Below, in pieces: positions 53,752 through 62,110 of a stretch of DNA of 64,000 nucleotides (its first letter is position 1; each line of letters starts with the position of its first letter). The stretch is from RFTU01 sp046094505. Its GTDB lineage: Bacteria > Pseudomonadota > Gammaproteobacteria > Burkholderiales > Burkholderiaceae_C. Made by a program: the position numbers and the translations under genes. Below the pieces are notes generated by a model that saw nothing but the letters and a program-made list of their open reading frames with translations, did not search any database and was not told the DNA's origin. The stretch lies in assembly GCA_046094505.1 (NCBI GenBank), contig JBJTHN010000028.1, positions 57,986-121,985 on the forward strand, in the 5' to 3' direction.

Positions 53752-54234
53752 TTAGGGCGCAGGCGTTTGGGTGAACCCGACATACCGCGCACAGAAACGG
53801 GCCTTGCCCTGCGCCTCGAAGGCCTGCGGGCTCCAGTCACCGGGCTCCAAGCGATGTTCAAACTCTGGGCGGTATCGATACACCCAGGTCTTCTGTCGCG
53901 CGGCTGGGGCGGCTCCTGCTGGAGCCAGGCCGTCCGTGGTGGCGGGGTGTTCAAGCACCACCTCTACCGGCACGCGCTCATACTCCTGGCCCTCAAAGGC
54001 ATCCAGACGCTGAAAGTCCTGCGGCGTCAGGCCTGTGTAGAGCACACCCTGTAGCGCCTGAGCACCGCTTTGCGGCACCAATCCGGGATAGTCCTGCCCC
54101 CGAACCGGGTGCCGCGCATGGCCATGCAGCCAAGCCTGCGTGTGCTGCAGCGCCGACACCTCCCGGCCGCAGACGCGGGTCATGATGTCGGGCCACATCA
54201 AGGAGCCATAGGCGAAGCAGGTGCTGAGTTCCAC
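53752..54234 (-). CDS. gamma-glutamylcyclotransferase-like (AIG2/GGCT) family protein
   Basis: This 160-residue protein has the GGCT fold: FAYGSLMWPDIMTRV (the Y-G-S-L motif that binds the glutamyl part), the following GHARHPVRGQDYPGLVPQ, the GVLYTGLTPQDFQRLDAFEG block and the general-acid Glu in DAFEGQEYERVPVEV. WVYRYRPEFEHRLEPGDWSP closes the domain. Related enzymes release 5-oxoproline from gamma-glutamyl compounds, but many AIG2 members have other or unknown substrates. The GTG at 54234 is the likely start, 20 bases after the fba stop, so it is probably co-transcribed with fba and purC. The start is uncertain. Confidence 0.82.
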   Translation of the reverse strand: MELSTCFAYGSLMWPDIMTRVCGREVSALQHTQAWLHGHARHPVRGQDYPGLVPQSGAQALQGVLYTGLTPQDFQRLDAFEGQEYERVPVEVVLEHPATTDGLAPAGAAPAARQKTWVYRYRPEFEHRLEPGDWSPQAFEAQGKARFCARYVGFTQTPAP

Positions 54235-54253
54235 ACCAGGGCTGACAGGTGCG

Positions 54254-55318
54254 TCAGTGCACCACCTGGTTGAGTTCGCCACGCTGGTAGGCGAGCGCCA
54301 TGTCGTGCAGGCTGCGCGCCGCAATCTTGCCCGCCTGGCCCTCACAGCCGAACTGCAGGTAGCGCGCCTTGCACACCTGCATCGCAGCTTCGCGGGCGGG
54401 CTTGAGCCACTCGCGCGCATCGAACTTGTCAGGGTTGTCCGCCAGAAACTTGCGCACCGCGCCTGTCATGGCCAAGCGGATGTCCGTGTCGATGTTGATC
54501 TTGCGTACGCCGTGCTTGATGGCTTCCTGGATCTCCTCGATCGGCACGCCGTAGGTTTCCTTCATCTTGCCGCCATATTGGTTGATGATGGCCAGCAGTT
54601 CCGGTGGTACCGAAGACGATCCGTGCATCACCAGATGGGTGTTGGGGATGCGGGCATGGATCTCCTTCACGCGTGAGATCGCCAGAATGTCGCCCGTGGG
54701 CTTGCGGCTGAACTTGTAGGCGCCGTGGCTGGTACCGATGGCAATGGCCAGCGCGTCCAGCTGCGTTTGCTGCACGAACACTGCGGCCTCCTCCGGGTCG
54801 GTCAGCATCTGGCTGTGGTCCAACTTGCCCACAGCCCCAATTCCATCCTCTTCGCCGGCATCGCCCGTCTCAAGGTTGCCCAGGCAACCCAGCTCACCCT
54901 CCACCGTGACGCCCACCGCGTGCGCCATCTGCACCACCTTGCGGGTGACGTCAACGTTGTACTCAAAGCTCGAGGGCGTCTTGCCGTCTTCCATGAGGGA
55001 GCCGTCCATCATCACCGAGCCGAAGCCCAAATCGATGGCGCCCTGGCACACCTTGGGGCTGGTGCCGTGGTCTTGATGCATCACCAGGGGAATCTGCGGA
55101 TAGGCCTCCATGGCGGCCTGAATGAGGTGCTTGATGAAGCTTTCTCCGGCGTACTTGCGCGCCCCGGCGCTGGCCTGCAGGATGACGGGCGCACCGACTT
55201 CGGCAGCGGCCGACATCACCGCCTGAACCTGCTCGAGGTTGTTCACGTTGAAGGCCGGAATCCCGTAGCCGTTTTCAGCGGCGTGGTCGAGCAGTTGGCG
55301 CATGGAAACGAGCGGCAC
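54254..55318 (-). CDS. fructose-bisphosphate aldolase class II (CbbA type)
   Basis: This 354-residue zinc-dependent aldolase works in glycolysis or the Calvin cycle. Zinc ligands are in VMHQDHGTSP (His) and THLVMHGSSSVPPE (His), with another His in IGTSHGAYKF. NIDTDIRLAMTGAVRKFL is the phosphate-binding loop. The sequence around YGIPAFNVNNLEQVQAVM begins the barrel. The start is a GTG at 55318. It stands third in pgk-pyk-fba, an order usual in Burkholderiales whether or not they fix CO2; no RuBisCO is in the window, so glycolysis/gluconeogenesis is the safe role. Confidence 0.96.
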   Translation of the reverse strand: MPLVSMRQLLDHAAENGYGIPAFNVNNLEQVQAVMSAAAEVGAPVILQASAGARKYAGESFIKHLIQAAMEAYPQIPLVMHQDHGTSPKVCQGAIDLGFGSVMMDGSLMEDGKTPSSFEYNVDVTRKVVQMAHAVGVTVEGELGCLGNLETGDAGEEDGIGAVGKLDHSQMLTDPEEAAVFVQQTQLDALAIAIGTSHGAYKFSRKPTGDILAISRVKEIHARIPNTHLVMHGSSSVPPELLAIINQYGGKMKETYGVPIEEIQEAIKHGVRKINIDTDIRLAMTGAVRKFLADNPDKFDAREWLKPAREAAMQVCKARYLQFGCEGQAGKIAARSLHDMALAYQRGELNQVVH

Positions 55319-55446
55319 GGTGATCCCCTATTCGCAAGATTCAAAAGACGCGGTGTAACCGCAAAGTAACCCGCACCATTCTACGGACCACCAAGCTGCG
55401 AATCGCTGACAAGGCGGCTGGCGCAGCGCTGCCCGCCTGAGTGCCC

Positions 55447-56880
55447 CTAGCCGCCTACTCGCGCCACCTTCAGCATGTTCGTGCCACCGGGGTAGCCCAT
55501 GGGTTCGCCACAGGTGATGGCATAGGTGTCGCCGGGTTTCAACACGCCCCGGGTCACCAACAGCTGCTCGGCGTGCGCGAGGGCTGCATCGCGGTCCGAC
55601 AGATGGGGCATCAGCATGGCGCTCACGTTGCGGTACAGCGCCATGCGGCGCTGGCTCACCGACTGCGACGTCAATCCAAAGATGGGCACGTCGATGCGGT
55701 GACGGCTCATCCACAGCGCGGTCGACCCCGACTCGGTCAGGGCGATGATGGCCTTACAGCCCAGGTGGTGCGCAGTGAACAGCGCCCCCATGGCAATGCT
55801 TTGGTCGATGCGTCCGAAGCGGCGATCGGCCATCTCGGCATCCAAGTGGGTTTCTTCGGCTTTCTCGGCGGCCACGCAAATGGCCGACATGGCCTCAACC
55901 GTCTCCACCGGGTACTTGCCGGCCGCAGTCTCGGCGCTGAGCATCACCGCATCGGTACCGTCGAGCACCGCATTGGCCACGTCACTGACCTCCGCGCGGG
56001 TGGGCACGGGGTTGGTGATCATGCTCTCCATCATCTGCGTGGCCGTGATCACCACCTTGTCCATCTCGCGTGCCAGCCGGATCATGCGCTTTTGCAGAGC
56101 AGGCACTGCCGCATTGCCCACCTCCACGGCCAAGTCCCCGCGGGCCACCATGATCCCGTCGCTGGCCTTGAGGATGGACTCCAGCAGCGGGATCGCTTCG
56201 CAGCGCTCGATCTTGGCGATCAGGCCCGGCTTGTGGCGAAACGGCTCACCCGCCACGTTGGCCAGTTGGCGCGCCATCTCCATGTCGGTGGCGCTCTTGG
56301 GAAAGCTCACCGCGATGTACTCACACTGGAAGGACACCGCCGTCTTGATGTCCTCCATGTCCTTGGCCGTTAGGGCAGGCGCGGTCAAACCGCCGCCTTG
56401 CTTGTTGATGCCCTTGTTGTTGGACAACTCGCCACCGATGCGCACCACGGTGTGCACCGCTTCGCCGCGCACGCTGTCCACTTCCAACACCAGCAGGCCG
56501 TCGTTGAGCAGCAGCACATCGCCGGGCTTCACGTCGCGGGGCAGCTCCTTGTAGTCCAGCCCCACCCGCTCATTGGTGCCCAGGCCGGTATAGCCCCCGT
56601 CCAGGATGAAGGCCTGCCCATTGCGCAGCTCGGTCTTGTTGCCCTCGAACTTGCCCACCCGGATCTTGGGGCCCTGCAGGTCGGCCATGATGGCCACCGC
56701 CTTGCCCGCCCGCTGCGCCGCTTCGCGCACCATAGTGGCGCGGTCGATGTGGTCCTGTGCGGATCCGTGCGAAAAGTTCAGCCGCACCACATCCACCCCG
56801 GCGGCGATCAGCTTGTCCAGCACCGCCGGTGTGGACGAGGCTGGGCCCAGGGTGGCCACAATCTTGGTTTGACGCAGCAT
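55447..56880 (-). CDS. pyk: pyruvate kinase
   Basis: This 477-residue glycolytic enzyme converts phosphoenolpyruvate and ADP to pyruvate and ATP. MLRQTKIVATLGPASSTPAV is the N-terminus; RLNFSHGSAQDH, DLQGPKIRVGKF, and the metal/PEP site KIERCEAIPLLESILKASDG and IMVARGDLAVEVG are in order. MITNPVPTRAEVSDVANAVL and DGTDAVMLSAETAAGKYPVE follow, then the C-terminal allosteric domain (ALTESGSTALWMSRHR). The ATG at 56880 has CGGAG 6 bases upstream and is favoured over an in-frame GTG 18 bases earlier. pgk ends 103 bases before it on the same strand. Confidence 0.97.
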   Translation of the reverse strand: MLRQTKIVATLGPASSTPAVLDKLIAAGVDVVRLNFSHGSAQDHIDRATMVREAAQRAGKAVAIMADLQGPKIRVGKFEGNKTELRNGQAFILDGGYTGLGTNERVGLDYKELPRDVKPGDVLLLNDGLLVLEVDSVRGEAVHTVVRIGGELSNNKGINKQGGGLTAPALTAKDMEDIKTAVSFQCEYIAVSFPKSATDMEMARQLANVAGEPFRHKPGLIAKIERCEAIPLLESILKASDGIMVARGDLAVEVGNAAVPALQKRMIRLAREMDKVVITATQMMESMITNPVPTRAEVSDVANAVLDGTDAVMLSAETAAGKYPVETVEAMSAICVAAEKAEETHLDAEMADRRFGRIDQSIAMGALFTAHHLGCKAIIALTESGSTALWMSRHRIDVPIFGLTSQSVSQRRMALYRNVSAMLMPHLSDRDAALAHAEQLLVTRGVLKPGDTYAITCGEPMGYPGGTNMLKVARVGG

Positions 56881-56982
56881 GACGACTCCGCTTGTCACTT
56901 TGTTTCATTCTCACATGGGTCGCTGCCGGCATGGTTACCGCGCCGGTACGGCCGGCCAGGACGCCCCAGAGGCCTGGCGCCC

Positions 56983-58176
56983 TCAGCCCGCGGCGCGGCG
57001 CTCCAGGATCTCAAAGGCCGGCAGGGTCTTGCCCTCCAGCACCTCCAAGAAGGCCCCGCCCCCCGTGGAGATGTAGCCCACCTGCTGCTCGATTCCGTAC
57101 TTGGCGATGGCCGCCAAGGTGTCGCCTCCACCGGCGATGCTGAAGGCGGTGCTCTTTGCAATGGCGCGCGCGACGGTTTCGGTGCCCTGTGCAAAGGCAT
57201 CGAACTCGAACACGCCCACCGGACCGTTCCACACGATGGTGCCCGCTGACATGAGCCGCTGGGCCAAGAGCGCGGCGGTCTGTGGTCCGATGTCCAAGAT
57301 CAGGTCATCATCGGCCACGTCGGTGGCGGCTTTCACCGTGGCGGGTGCATCGGCTGCAAAGGTCTTTGCACACACCACGTCCACCGGGATGGGCACCTCG
57401 GCCCCCCGAGCCTTCATGGCCACCATCACCGCGCGCGCCTGGTCCACCAAGTCCGGCTCGGCCAGGCTCTTGCCAATCTTCAGGCCCGCGGCCAGCATGA
57501 AGGTGTTGGCGATGCCGCCGCCCACGATCAGGCCATCCACCTTGTCCGACAGGCTTTGCAGGATGGTCAGCTTTGTGGACACCTTGGACCCGGCCACGAT
57601 GGCCAGCAACGGCCGCCTCGGATCAGCCAAGGCCCGGCTGATCGCGTCCATCTCGGCAGCCAGCAGCGGGCCAGCACAGGCCACCGGCGCGAACTGGGCC
57701 ACGCCGTAGGTGCTGGCCTCGGCACGGTGGGCCGTACCGAAGGCGTCGTGTACGAAGATGTCACACAGCGCGGCCATCTGGCGGGCCAGGGCTTCGTTGT
57801 TCTTCTTCTCGCCGGGGTTGACGCGGCAGTTCTCCAGCAGCACCACCTGCCCGGGTTGCACGTCCACACCACCCACCCAGTTTGAGCGCAGCGGCACCTC
57901 GCGGCCCAGCAACTCGCCCAAGCGCTGCGCCACCGGCGCCAGGCTGTCTTCGGGCTTGAAGGCACCCTCGGTGGGCCGTCCCAGGTGAGACGTCACCATC
58001 ACCGCCGCACCGGCCTTCAGGGCCATGTCGATGCATGGGATGGACGCACGCACACGGGTGTCTTCGGTGATGCGGCCTTGCTCATCCTGCGGCACGTTCA
58101 GGTCGGCGCGGATGAATACCCGCTTACCGGCCACCTGGCCCTGTTTCACCAAGTCAGAAAAGCGCAGCACCTTCAT
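56983..58176 (-). CDS. pgk: phosphoglycerate kinase
   Basis: This 397-residue two-domain enzyme transfers phosphate between 1,3-bisphosphoglycerate and ADP. KRVFIRADLNVPQD, SHLGRPTEG, and ENCRVNPGEKKNNEALAR mark the N-domain substrate site; DAFGTAHRAEAST and GSKVSTKLTILQSL the hinge region; NGPVGVFEFDAFAQGTETVA and GGGDTLAAIAKYG the nucleotide site; STGGGAFLEVLEGKTLPAFE the C-terminus. The ATG at 58176 follows AGAGGG. It is first of the glycolytic trio; azlD lies 58 bases upstream on the same strand and may share the transcript. Confidence 0.97.
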   Translation of the reverse strand: MKVLRFSDLVKQGQVAGKRVFIRADLNVPQDEQGRITEDTRVRASIPCIDMALKAGAAVMVTSHLGRPTEGAFKPEDSLAPVAQRLGELLGREVPLRSNWVGGVDVQPGQVVLLENCRVNPGEKKNNEALARQMAALCDIFVHDAFGTAHRAEASTYGVAQFAPVACAGPLLAAEMDAISRALADPRRPLLAIVAGSKVSTKLTILQSLSDKVDGLIVGGGIANTFMLAAGLKIGKSLAEPDLVDQARAVMVAMKARGAEVPIPVDVVCAKTFAADAPATVKAATDVADDDLILDIGPQTAALLAQRLMSAGTIVWNGPVGVFEFDAFAQGTETVARAIAKSTAFSIAGGGDTLAAIAKYGIEQQVGYISTGGGAFLEVLEGKTLPAFEILERRAAG

Positions 58177-58234
58177 CAAACCCTCTTGCAGTATCAGTCG
58201 ACCGAGGCGGTCAGTGTAGTGGCGCGCATCCGCG

Positions 58235-58567
58235 CTACCAGCCCAAACCCACACGCAGGAACAGCATCACCGCCGTGCCACTGAGGATGGTTCCCAGAGC
58301 GTCACGCCGCCAGAAAAACCACAGCACCGCCACCGCAACAGCCGGCAACCGTGCGTCCTGCCAGGTCTGCAGCCACTGCCCTTGTGTGTCCATCAGCACA
58401 GAAGGCGCGATGATGGCCACCAAGGCCGCCAAGGGCGCGTGGCGCAGGCCTTCGCGCAACCACTGCGGAATGGGCCACTCGCGCTCGGAGATGAAGAAGA
58501 AGCCCCGCGTGAACACCGTGACCGCCGCCAAGCCCAGGATGGCCAGCACTTGCTCGAACGTGCTCAT
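58235..58567 (-). CDS. AzlD domain-containing protein (branched-chain amino acid exporter small subunit)
   Basis: This 110-residue inner-membrane protein has four hydrophobic segments. VTVFTRGFFFISEREWPIPQ and REGLRHAPLAALVAIIAPSV match the AzlD family (T-x-x-x-R-x3-F-x-F followed by P-x-W/L-x-x-x-L-x-x-A-P-x-A). It forms a two-component exporter with the AzlC homologue encoded just upstream, overlapping by 4 bases. In E. coli the pair YgaZ/YgaH exports valine. The substrate here is inferred only by family. Confidence 0.9.
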   Translation of the reverse strand: MSTFEQVLAILGLAAVTVFTRGFFFISEREWPIPQWLREGLRHAPLAALVAIIAPSVLMDTQGQWLQTWQDARLPAVAVAVLWFFWRRDALGTILSGTAVMLFLRVGLGW

Positions 58568-59388
58568 GGTGCATCCCTGCCCAAGGCTGTGGCCGAGGCC
58601 GCTCTTCCTTGGGCATCAGAGGCCTGACCTCCACCCGCGCCGCCATCGCCGGGGCCTGGCCTCTTGCGCTGATGGTCCAGAACCATGCCCAGCGCCACAC
58701 CGGCGGCAATCGCCACCACGATGTTCAAGCGCAGCGGCCAGGCGTAGGCCGCCAGTGCGGCTGCACCCGCCACCACCGCGGTCATGGCGGTGATGCGGTC
58801 GGTGATCAAGGAGCAGCTCAAGGCCAAGAGGGCCAGGGTGCCTGCAAAGCCGATTCCCCAGTGCTCGGGGATGGAGTCCGCCAGGAAGATGCCCAGCATC
58901 GAAGCGATTTGCCAGGCCACCCAATTCAAGACCGCACCACCCCAGAAGTAGGCCAGCACCTCGTGCCGGGTTGACTCATCGGGGCCGTCCTTCAGGCCAG
59001 CGTGGCGCTTCATGAACAGCACGTAGCCCATGTCGGTTGCCAAGTAGCCGTGCCACAGGCGTTGAGGGCGGCTCAGGTGCTTGAAGAAGGGCCGCCACTG
59101 CGCGCTGAAGATCACGAAGCGCAGGTTCACGCACAACGCCGTGGCCCAGATGAGCCACAAGGGGGCGCCCATGGCCAACAGCGGCAGGGACGCCAGTTGT
59201 GCGCTGCCCGCATACACCACCAGGCTCATGAACACCGACAGGGGCACGCCCAGGCCTGAGTTCACCATGGCCATGCCCGTGACCAGCCCCCAGGCGGCCA
59301 TGCCCAGGGAAACCGCAGCCATCTCGCGGGCGCCGTGGGCGAAGGCCGGCTCACGCCACAGCGGGGTTCTCTCGTAGGGCACGCTCAT
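58564..59388 (-). CDS. AzlC family ABC transporter-independent exporter large subunit
   Basis: This 274-residue inner-membrane protein belongs to the AzlC/YgaZ family. AREMAAVSLGMAAWGLVTGM, then VVYAGSAQLASLPLLAMGAP is the typical first part, and CVNLRFVIFSAQWRPFFKHL the conserved cytosolic loop and helix. Five to six further hydrophobic stretches follow. The C-terminal tail of about 35 residues is hydrophilic and Gly-rich. The ATG at 59388 is preferred over a GTG 15 bases upstream. It is coupled to azlD by a 4-base overlap; the pair should export branched-chain amino acids, mainly a safety valve. Confidence 0.9.
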   Translation of the reverse strand: MSVPYERTPLWREPAFAHGAREMAAVSLGMAAWGLVTGMAMVNSGLGVPLSVFMSLVVYAGSAQLASLPLLAMGAPLWLIWATALCVNLRFVIFSAQWRPFFKHLSRPQRLWHGYLATDMGYVLFMKRHAGLKDGPDESTRHEVLAYFWGGAVLNWVAWQIASMLGIFLADSIPEHWGIGFAGTLALLALSCSLITDRITAMTAVVAGAAALAAYAWPLRLNIVVAIAAGVALGMVLDHQRKRPGPGDGGAGGGQASDAQGRAASATALGRDAP

Positions 59389-59448
59389 GGACGCATTGTC
59401 CACGGTGAGCCCGCGCGCAGCGGTTCTAGGGACAGCGGTGCTGCTGAA

Positions 59449-60303
59449 TCAAGCCCGCATCGACGCGGCCAATGCCAACAGGCGCGCCACGCGCTCCTCC
59501 GTGGCCGGATGGGTGCTGAACAGGCCGCGCAGTCCACCGCCCGACAAAGGATTGACGATCATCATCTGCGCGGTTTCAGGGTGCCGCTCGGTGGCCTCCA
59601 AAGGAATGCCCCGGGCATAACGGTTGATCTTGTCCAAGGCTGAGGCCAATGCACGGGGGTCGCCTGAAATCTCCGCTCCGCCCCGATCGGCCTCGAACTC
59701 CCGCGCACGGCTGATGGCCATCTGAATCAGGCTGGCGGCCAAGGGGGCCAGGATCATCACGGCAATGGTGGCGATCGGGTTGCTGGGCCGCCCTTCACTG
59801 TCCCGCGAGCCGAACATCATCGCAAAGTTGGCCAACATCGAAATCGCGCCGGCCATGGTGGCACTGATGGTGGAGATCAGGATGTCGCGGTGCTTCACGT
59901 GCGCCAACTCGTGCGCCATCACACCGCGCAGTTCCCGCTCGTTGAGCACCCGCATGATGCCGGTGGTGGCCGCCACCGCTGCATGGTGTGGGTTGCGCCC
60001 CGTGGCAAAGGCATTGGGCGCCTCTTCGTCGATGATGTACACGCGCGGCATGGGCAGTTCGGCCTTTTGCGCCAACTCACGCACCATGCGGTAAAAGCCC
60101 GGCGCGGTGTTTTCGTCCACCTCGCGGGCGTTGTACATCTTCAACACCATCTTGTCCGAGAACCAGTAGCTGAAGAAGTTCATGCCCAGGGCCACCAGCA
60201 AAGCCAGCACCATGCCCTGCTGCCCCCCCATGGCCTGACCCACCGCCATGAACAGGGCGGTGATGGCAGCCATCAGCATGGCGGTTTTCATCAGATTGAA
60301 CAT
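59449..60303 (-). CDS. htpX: protease HtpX homologue, membrane zinc metallopeptidase
   Basis: This 284-residue inner-membrane M48 peptidase takes part in quality control of membrane proteins. Two hydrophobic helices lie at the N-terminus (TAMLMAAITALFMAVGQAMG and MVLALLVALGMNFFSYW). The zinc motif HELAH is at residues 131-135, with the third ligand Glu in AREFEADRGGAE (about 204). Two more hydrophobic segments lie between them, as in the family. GRNPHHAAVAATTGIM is conserved. Length fits E. coli HtpX (293). The ATG at 60303 is the family start. It is alone between fmt and azlC, on the same strand as both. Confidence 0.95.
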   Translation of the reverse strand: MFNLMKTAMLMAAITALFMAVGQAMGGQQGMVLALLVALGMNFFSYWFSDKMVLKMYNAREVDENTAPGFYRMVRELAQKAELPMPRVYIIDEEAPNAFATGRNPHHAAVAATTGIMRVLNERELRGVMAHELAHVKHRDILISTISATMAGAISMLANFAMMFGSRDSEGRPSNPIATIAVMILAPLAASLIQMAISRAREFEADRGGAEISGDPRALASALDKINRYARGIPLEATERHPETAQMMIVNPLSGGGLRGLFSTHPATEERVARLLALAASMRA

Positions 60304-60426
60304 GGCAGGCCTCGCAAAGTCGAATGGACCCAGGCGGTTGAACCTGAGTCGACCCGCGTTAGATGCGGCCCGCCGGCGCAAGTTCAAGGGCTGTCGCTGT
60401 TGCGCAGACGCCCCGCCAAGCCCGCG

Positions 60427-61401
60427 CTACTGCAAGCCCATACCCGAGGCCCAGTGCAGCGACTGCGCCACGGTGGAAGCGGGCTGCCGGCGCCCGCCCG
60501 CGCGCTGCAATTCCAGCAGCATCAAGCTGCCCTGGCCACACGCCACTTCCACGCCATCGGGATGCACCGCCAGCACGGTGCCGGGCATCGCCGGCTGTGC
60601 GACCAGCGCATTCGAGGAAGGGCCTGGCCTTGCTTGGGCCTTCCACACCTTCAGCACCTCATCGCCGAATCGGGCTGTGGCCCCAGGGAAGGGGTCAAAG
60701 GCTCGGATGCGGCGCTCCAGAGACAGGGCCGGTTGGCTCCAATCCACAGGGGCCTCGGCCTTCTCGATCTTGTGGGCATAACACATCCCTTCTTCGGCTT
60801 GGGGCCTGGGCTGCAGCCCTCCACAGGCCAGCAGTTCCAATGCTTGCACCATCAAGCGCCCGCCCATATCCGCCAGCTTGTCGTGCAAGCTGGCCGTCGT
60901 TTCCTGCGGCGCCAACGCCACGGGTTCCATCAGCAACACCGGGCCGGTGTCCAAGCCTTCGTCCATCTGCATGATGGTCACCCCACTGCGTGGGTCGCCC
61001 GCCTGCACCGCGCGGTGGATGGGGGCCGCACCGCGCCAACGCGGCAGAAGCGAGGCGTGGATGTTCAGGCAGCCGTGGGGCGGCGTGTGCAGCACCCAGG
61101 CCGGCAGGATCAAGCCATAGGCGGCCACGACCATCACCTGGGCCCCCGCGGCCTGCAGGGCCACCTGGGCTTGGGCCGCATCTTGCGACCACCGCCCATC
61201 GAGTTTCAGTCCCCGTGGCTGCGCCACGGCCAACCCATGTTCCAGCGCCAACTGCTTGACTGGGGAAGCCTGCAGCTTCATGCCCCGCCCCGCCGGGCGG
61301 TCGGGTTGTGTCAGCACCAAGGGCACCTCAAAGCCTGCCGAGAGCAAGGCCTGCAAAGCCTTGGCGGCGAATTCGGGGGTGCCAGCAAAGGCCACCTTCA
61401 T
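60427..61401 (-). CDS. fmt: methionyl-tRNA formyltransferase
   Basis: This 324-residue enzyme formylates initiator Met-tRNA. MKVAFAGTPEFAAKALQALL is the N-terminal Rossmann strand and loop. The formyl-donor site is in GCLNIHASLLPRWRGAAPIH, carrying the catalytic Asn and His, with GVTIMQMDEGLDTGPVL including the catalytic Asp. The C-terminal OB-like domain binds tRNA (PFPGATARF and GTVLAVHPDGVEVACGQGSL). It lies 64 bases downstream of def on the same strand; the def-fmt pairing is the usual one, here with def first. Confidence 0.97.
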   Translation of the reverse strand: MKVAFAGTPEFAAKALQALLSAGFEVPLVLTQPDRPAGRGMKLQASPVKQLALEHGLAVAQPRGLKLDGRWSQDAAQAQVALQAAGAQVMVVAAYGLILPAWVLHTPPHGCLNIHASLLPRWRGAAPIHRAVQAGDPRSGVTIMQMDEGLDTGPVLLMEPVALAPQETTASLHDKLADMGGRLMVQALELLACGGLQPRPQAEEGMCYAHKIEKAEAPVDWSQPALSLERRIRAFDPFPGATARFGDEVLKVWKAQARPGPSSNALVAQPAMPGTVLAVHPDGVEVACGQGSLMLLELQRAGGRRQPASTVAQSLHWASGMGLQ

Positions 61402-61465
61402 GGCCGTGCCCCTGCCCGAAGCGGCTCCGCGCTGCGCCGAGGCTGCACAGTTAGCGCCGGCACCA

Positions 61466-61984
61466 TCAGCGCAACTGCGCGAGTTCCTCGCGCGTGCGCT
61501 TGATCATCTTGGACTTGATGCGGTCACGCTTGAGCAGGCTCAAGTACTCCACGAACACCTTGCCCACCAAGTGGTCCATTTCATGCTGCACGCAGATCGA
61601 TGCAAGCCCTTCGGCCTTGAACTCAAAAGCTTGTCCATCGCGGTCCAGCGCGCCAACGGTGACCCAGAGATGGCGCTCCACCTTGTCATACGTTTGCGGC
61701 ACCGACAGGCAGCCCTCCTCACCGACCTTCATCTCCGCGCTGCGCTCAATGATCTCGGGGTTGATCAGCACCACGGCTTGATCGCGTGAGTCGGAGGTGT
61801 CCATCACGATGAGCCGCTCGTGCACGTCCACCTGCGTGGCAGCCAGGCCTACGCCATCGGCGGCGTACATGGTCTCCAGCATGTCCTGCGCCAATTGGCG
61901 AATGCGGTCATCGACCTGGGCCACCGGCTTGGCCACGGTGTGCAAACGAGGGTCGGGATAGCGAAGGATGGACAGTGTGCTCAT
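61466..61984 (-). CDS. def: peptide deformylase
   Basis: This 172-residue metalloenzyme removes formyl groups from new proteins. All three motifs are present: G44-VGLAATQ, E90-GCLS with metal ligand Cys92, and Q-H134-E-M-D-H138 with two His ligands and the catalytic Glu135. Residues 1-20 (STLSILRYPDPRLHTVAKPV) are typical of type I. The ATG at 61984 gives the family N-terminus; the upstream open frame is discarded. It precedes fmt and is divergent from dprA over 126 bases. Confidence 0.97.
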   Translation of the reverse strand: MSTLSILRYPDPRLHTVAKPVAQVDDRIRQLAQDMLETMYAADGVGLAATQVDVHERLIVMDTSDSRDQAVVLINPEIIERSAEMKVGEEGCLSVPQTYDKVERHLWVTVGALDRDGQAFEFKAEGLASICVQHEMDHLVGKVFVEYLSLLKRDRIKSKMIKRTREELAQLR

Positions 61985-62110
61985 GGTCAACGGTGAGCGT
62001 TCTGGCAAGTCCCCAAAAGGGGGACACACCCATGAACGAAGGGCTTGAGGGCAGGCAAGCCCGTCCTCAGAATCATCGAATGACACGATTGTGCCCTGCC
62101 GCCCACGGCC

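Noticed and set aside
59890..61503. 537-codon plus-strand open frame opposite htpX and fmt
   Set aside because: It crosses two convincing minus-strand genes and shows no domain.
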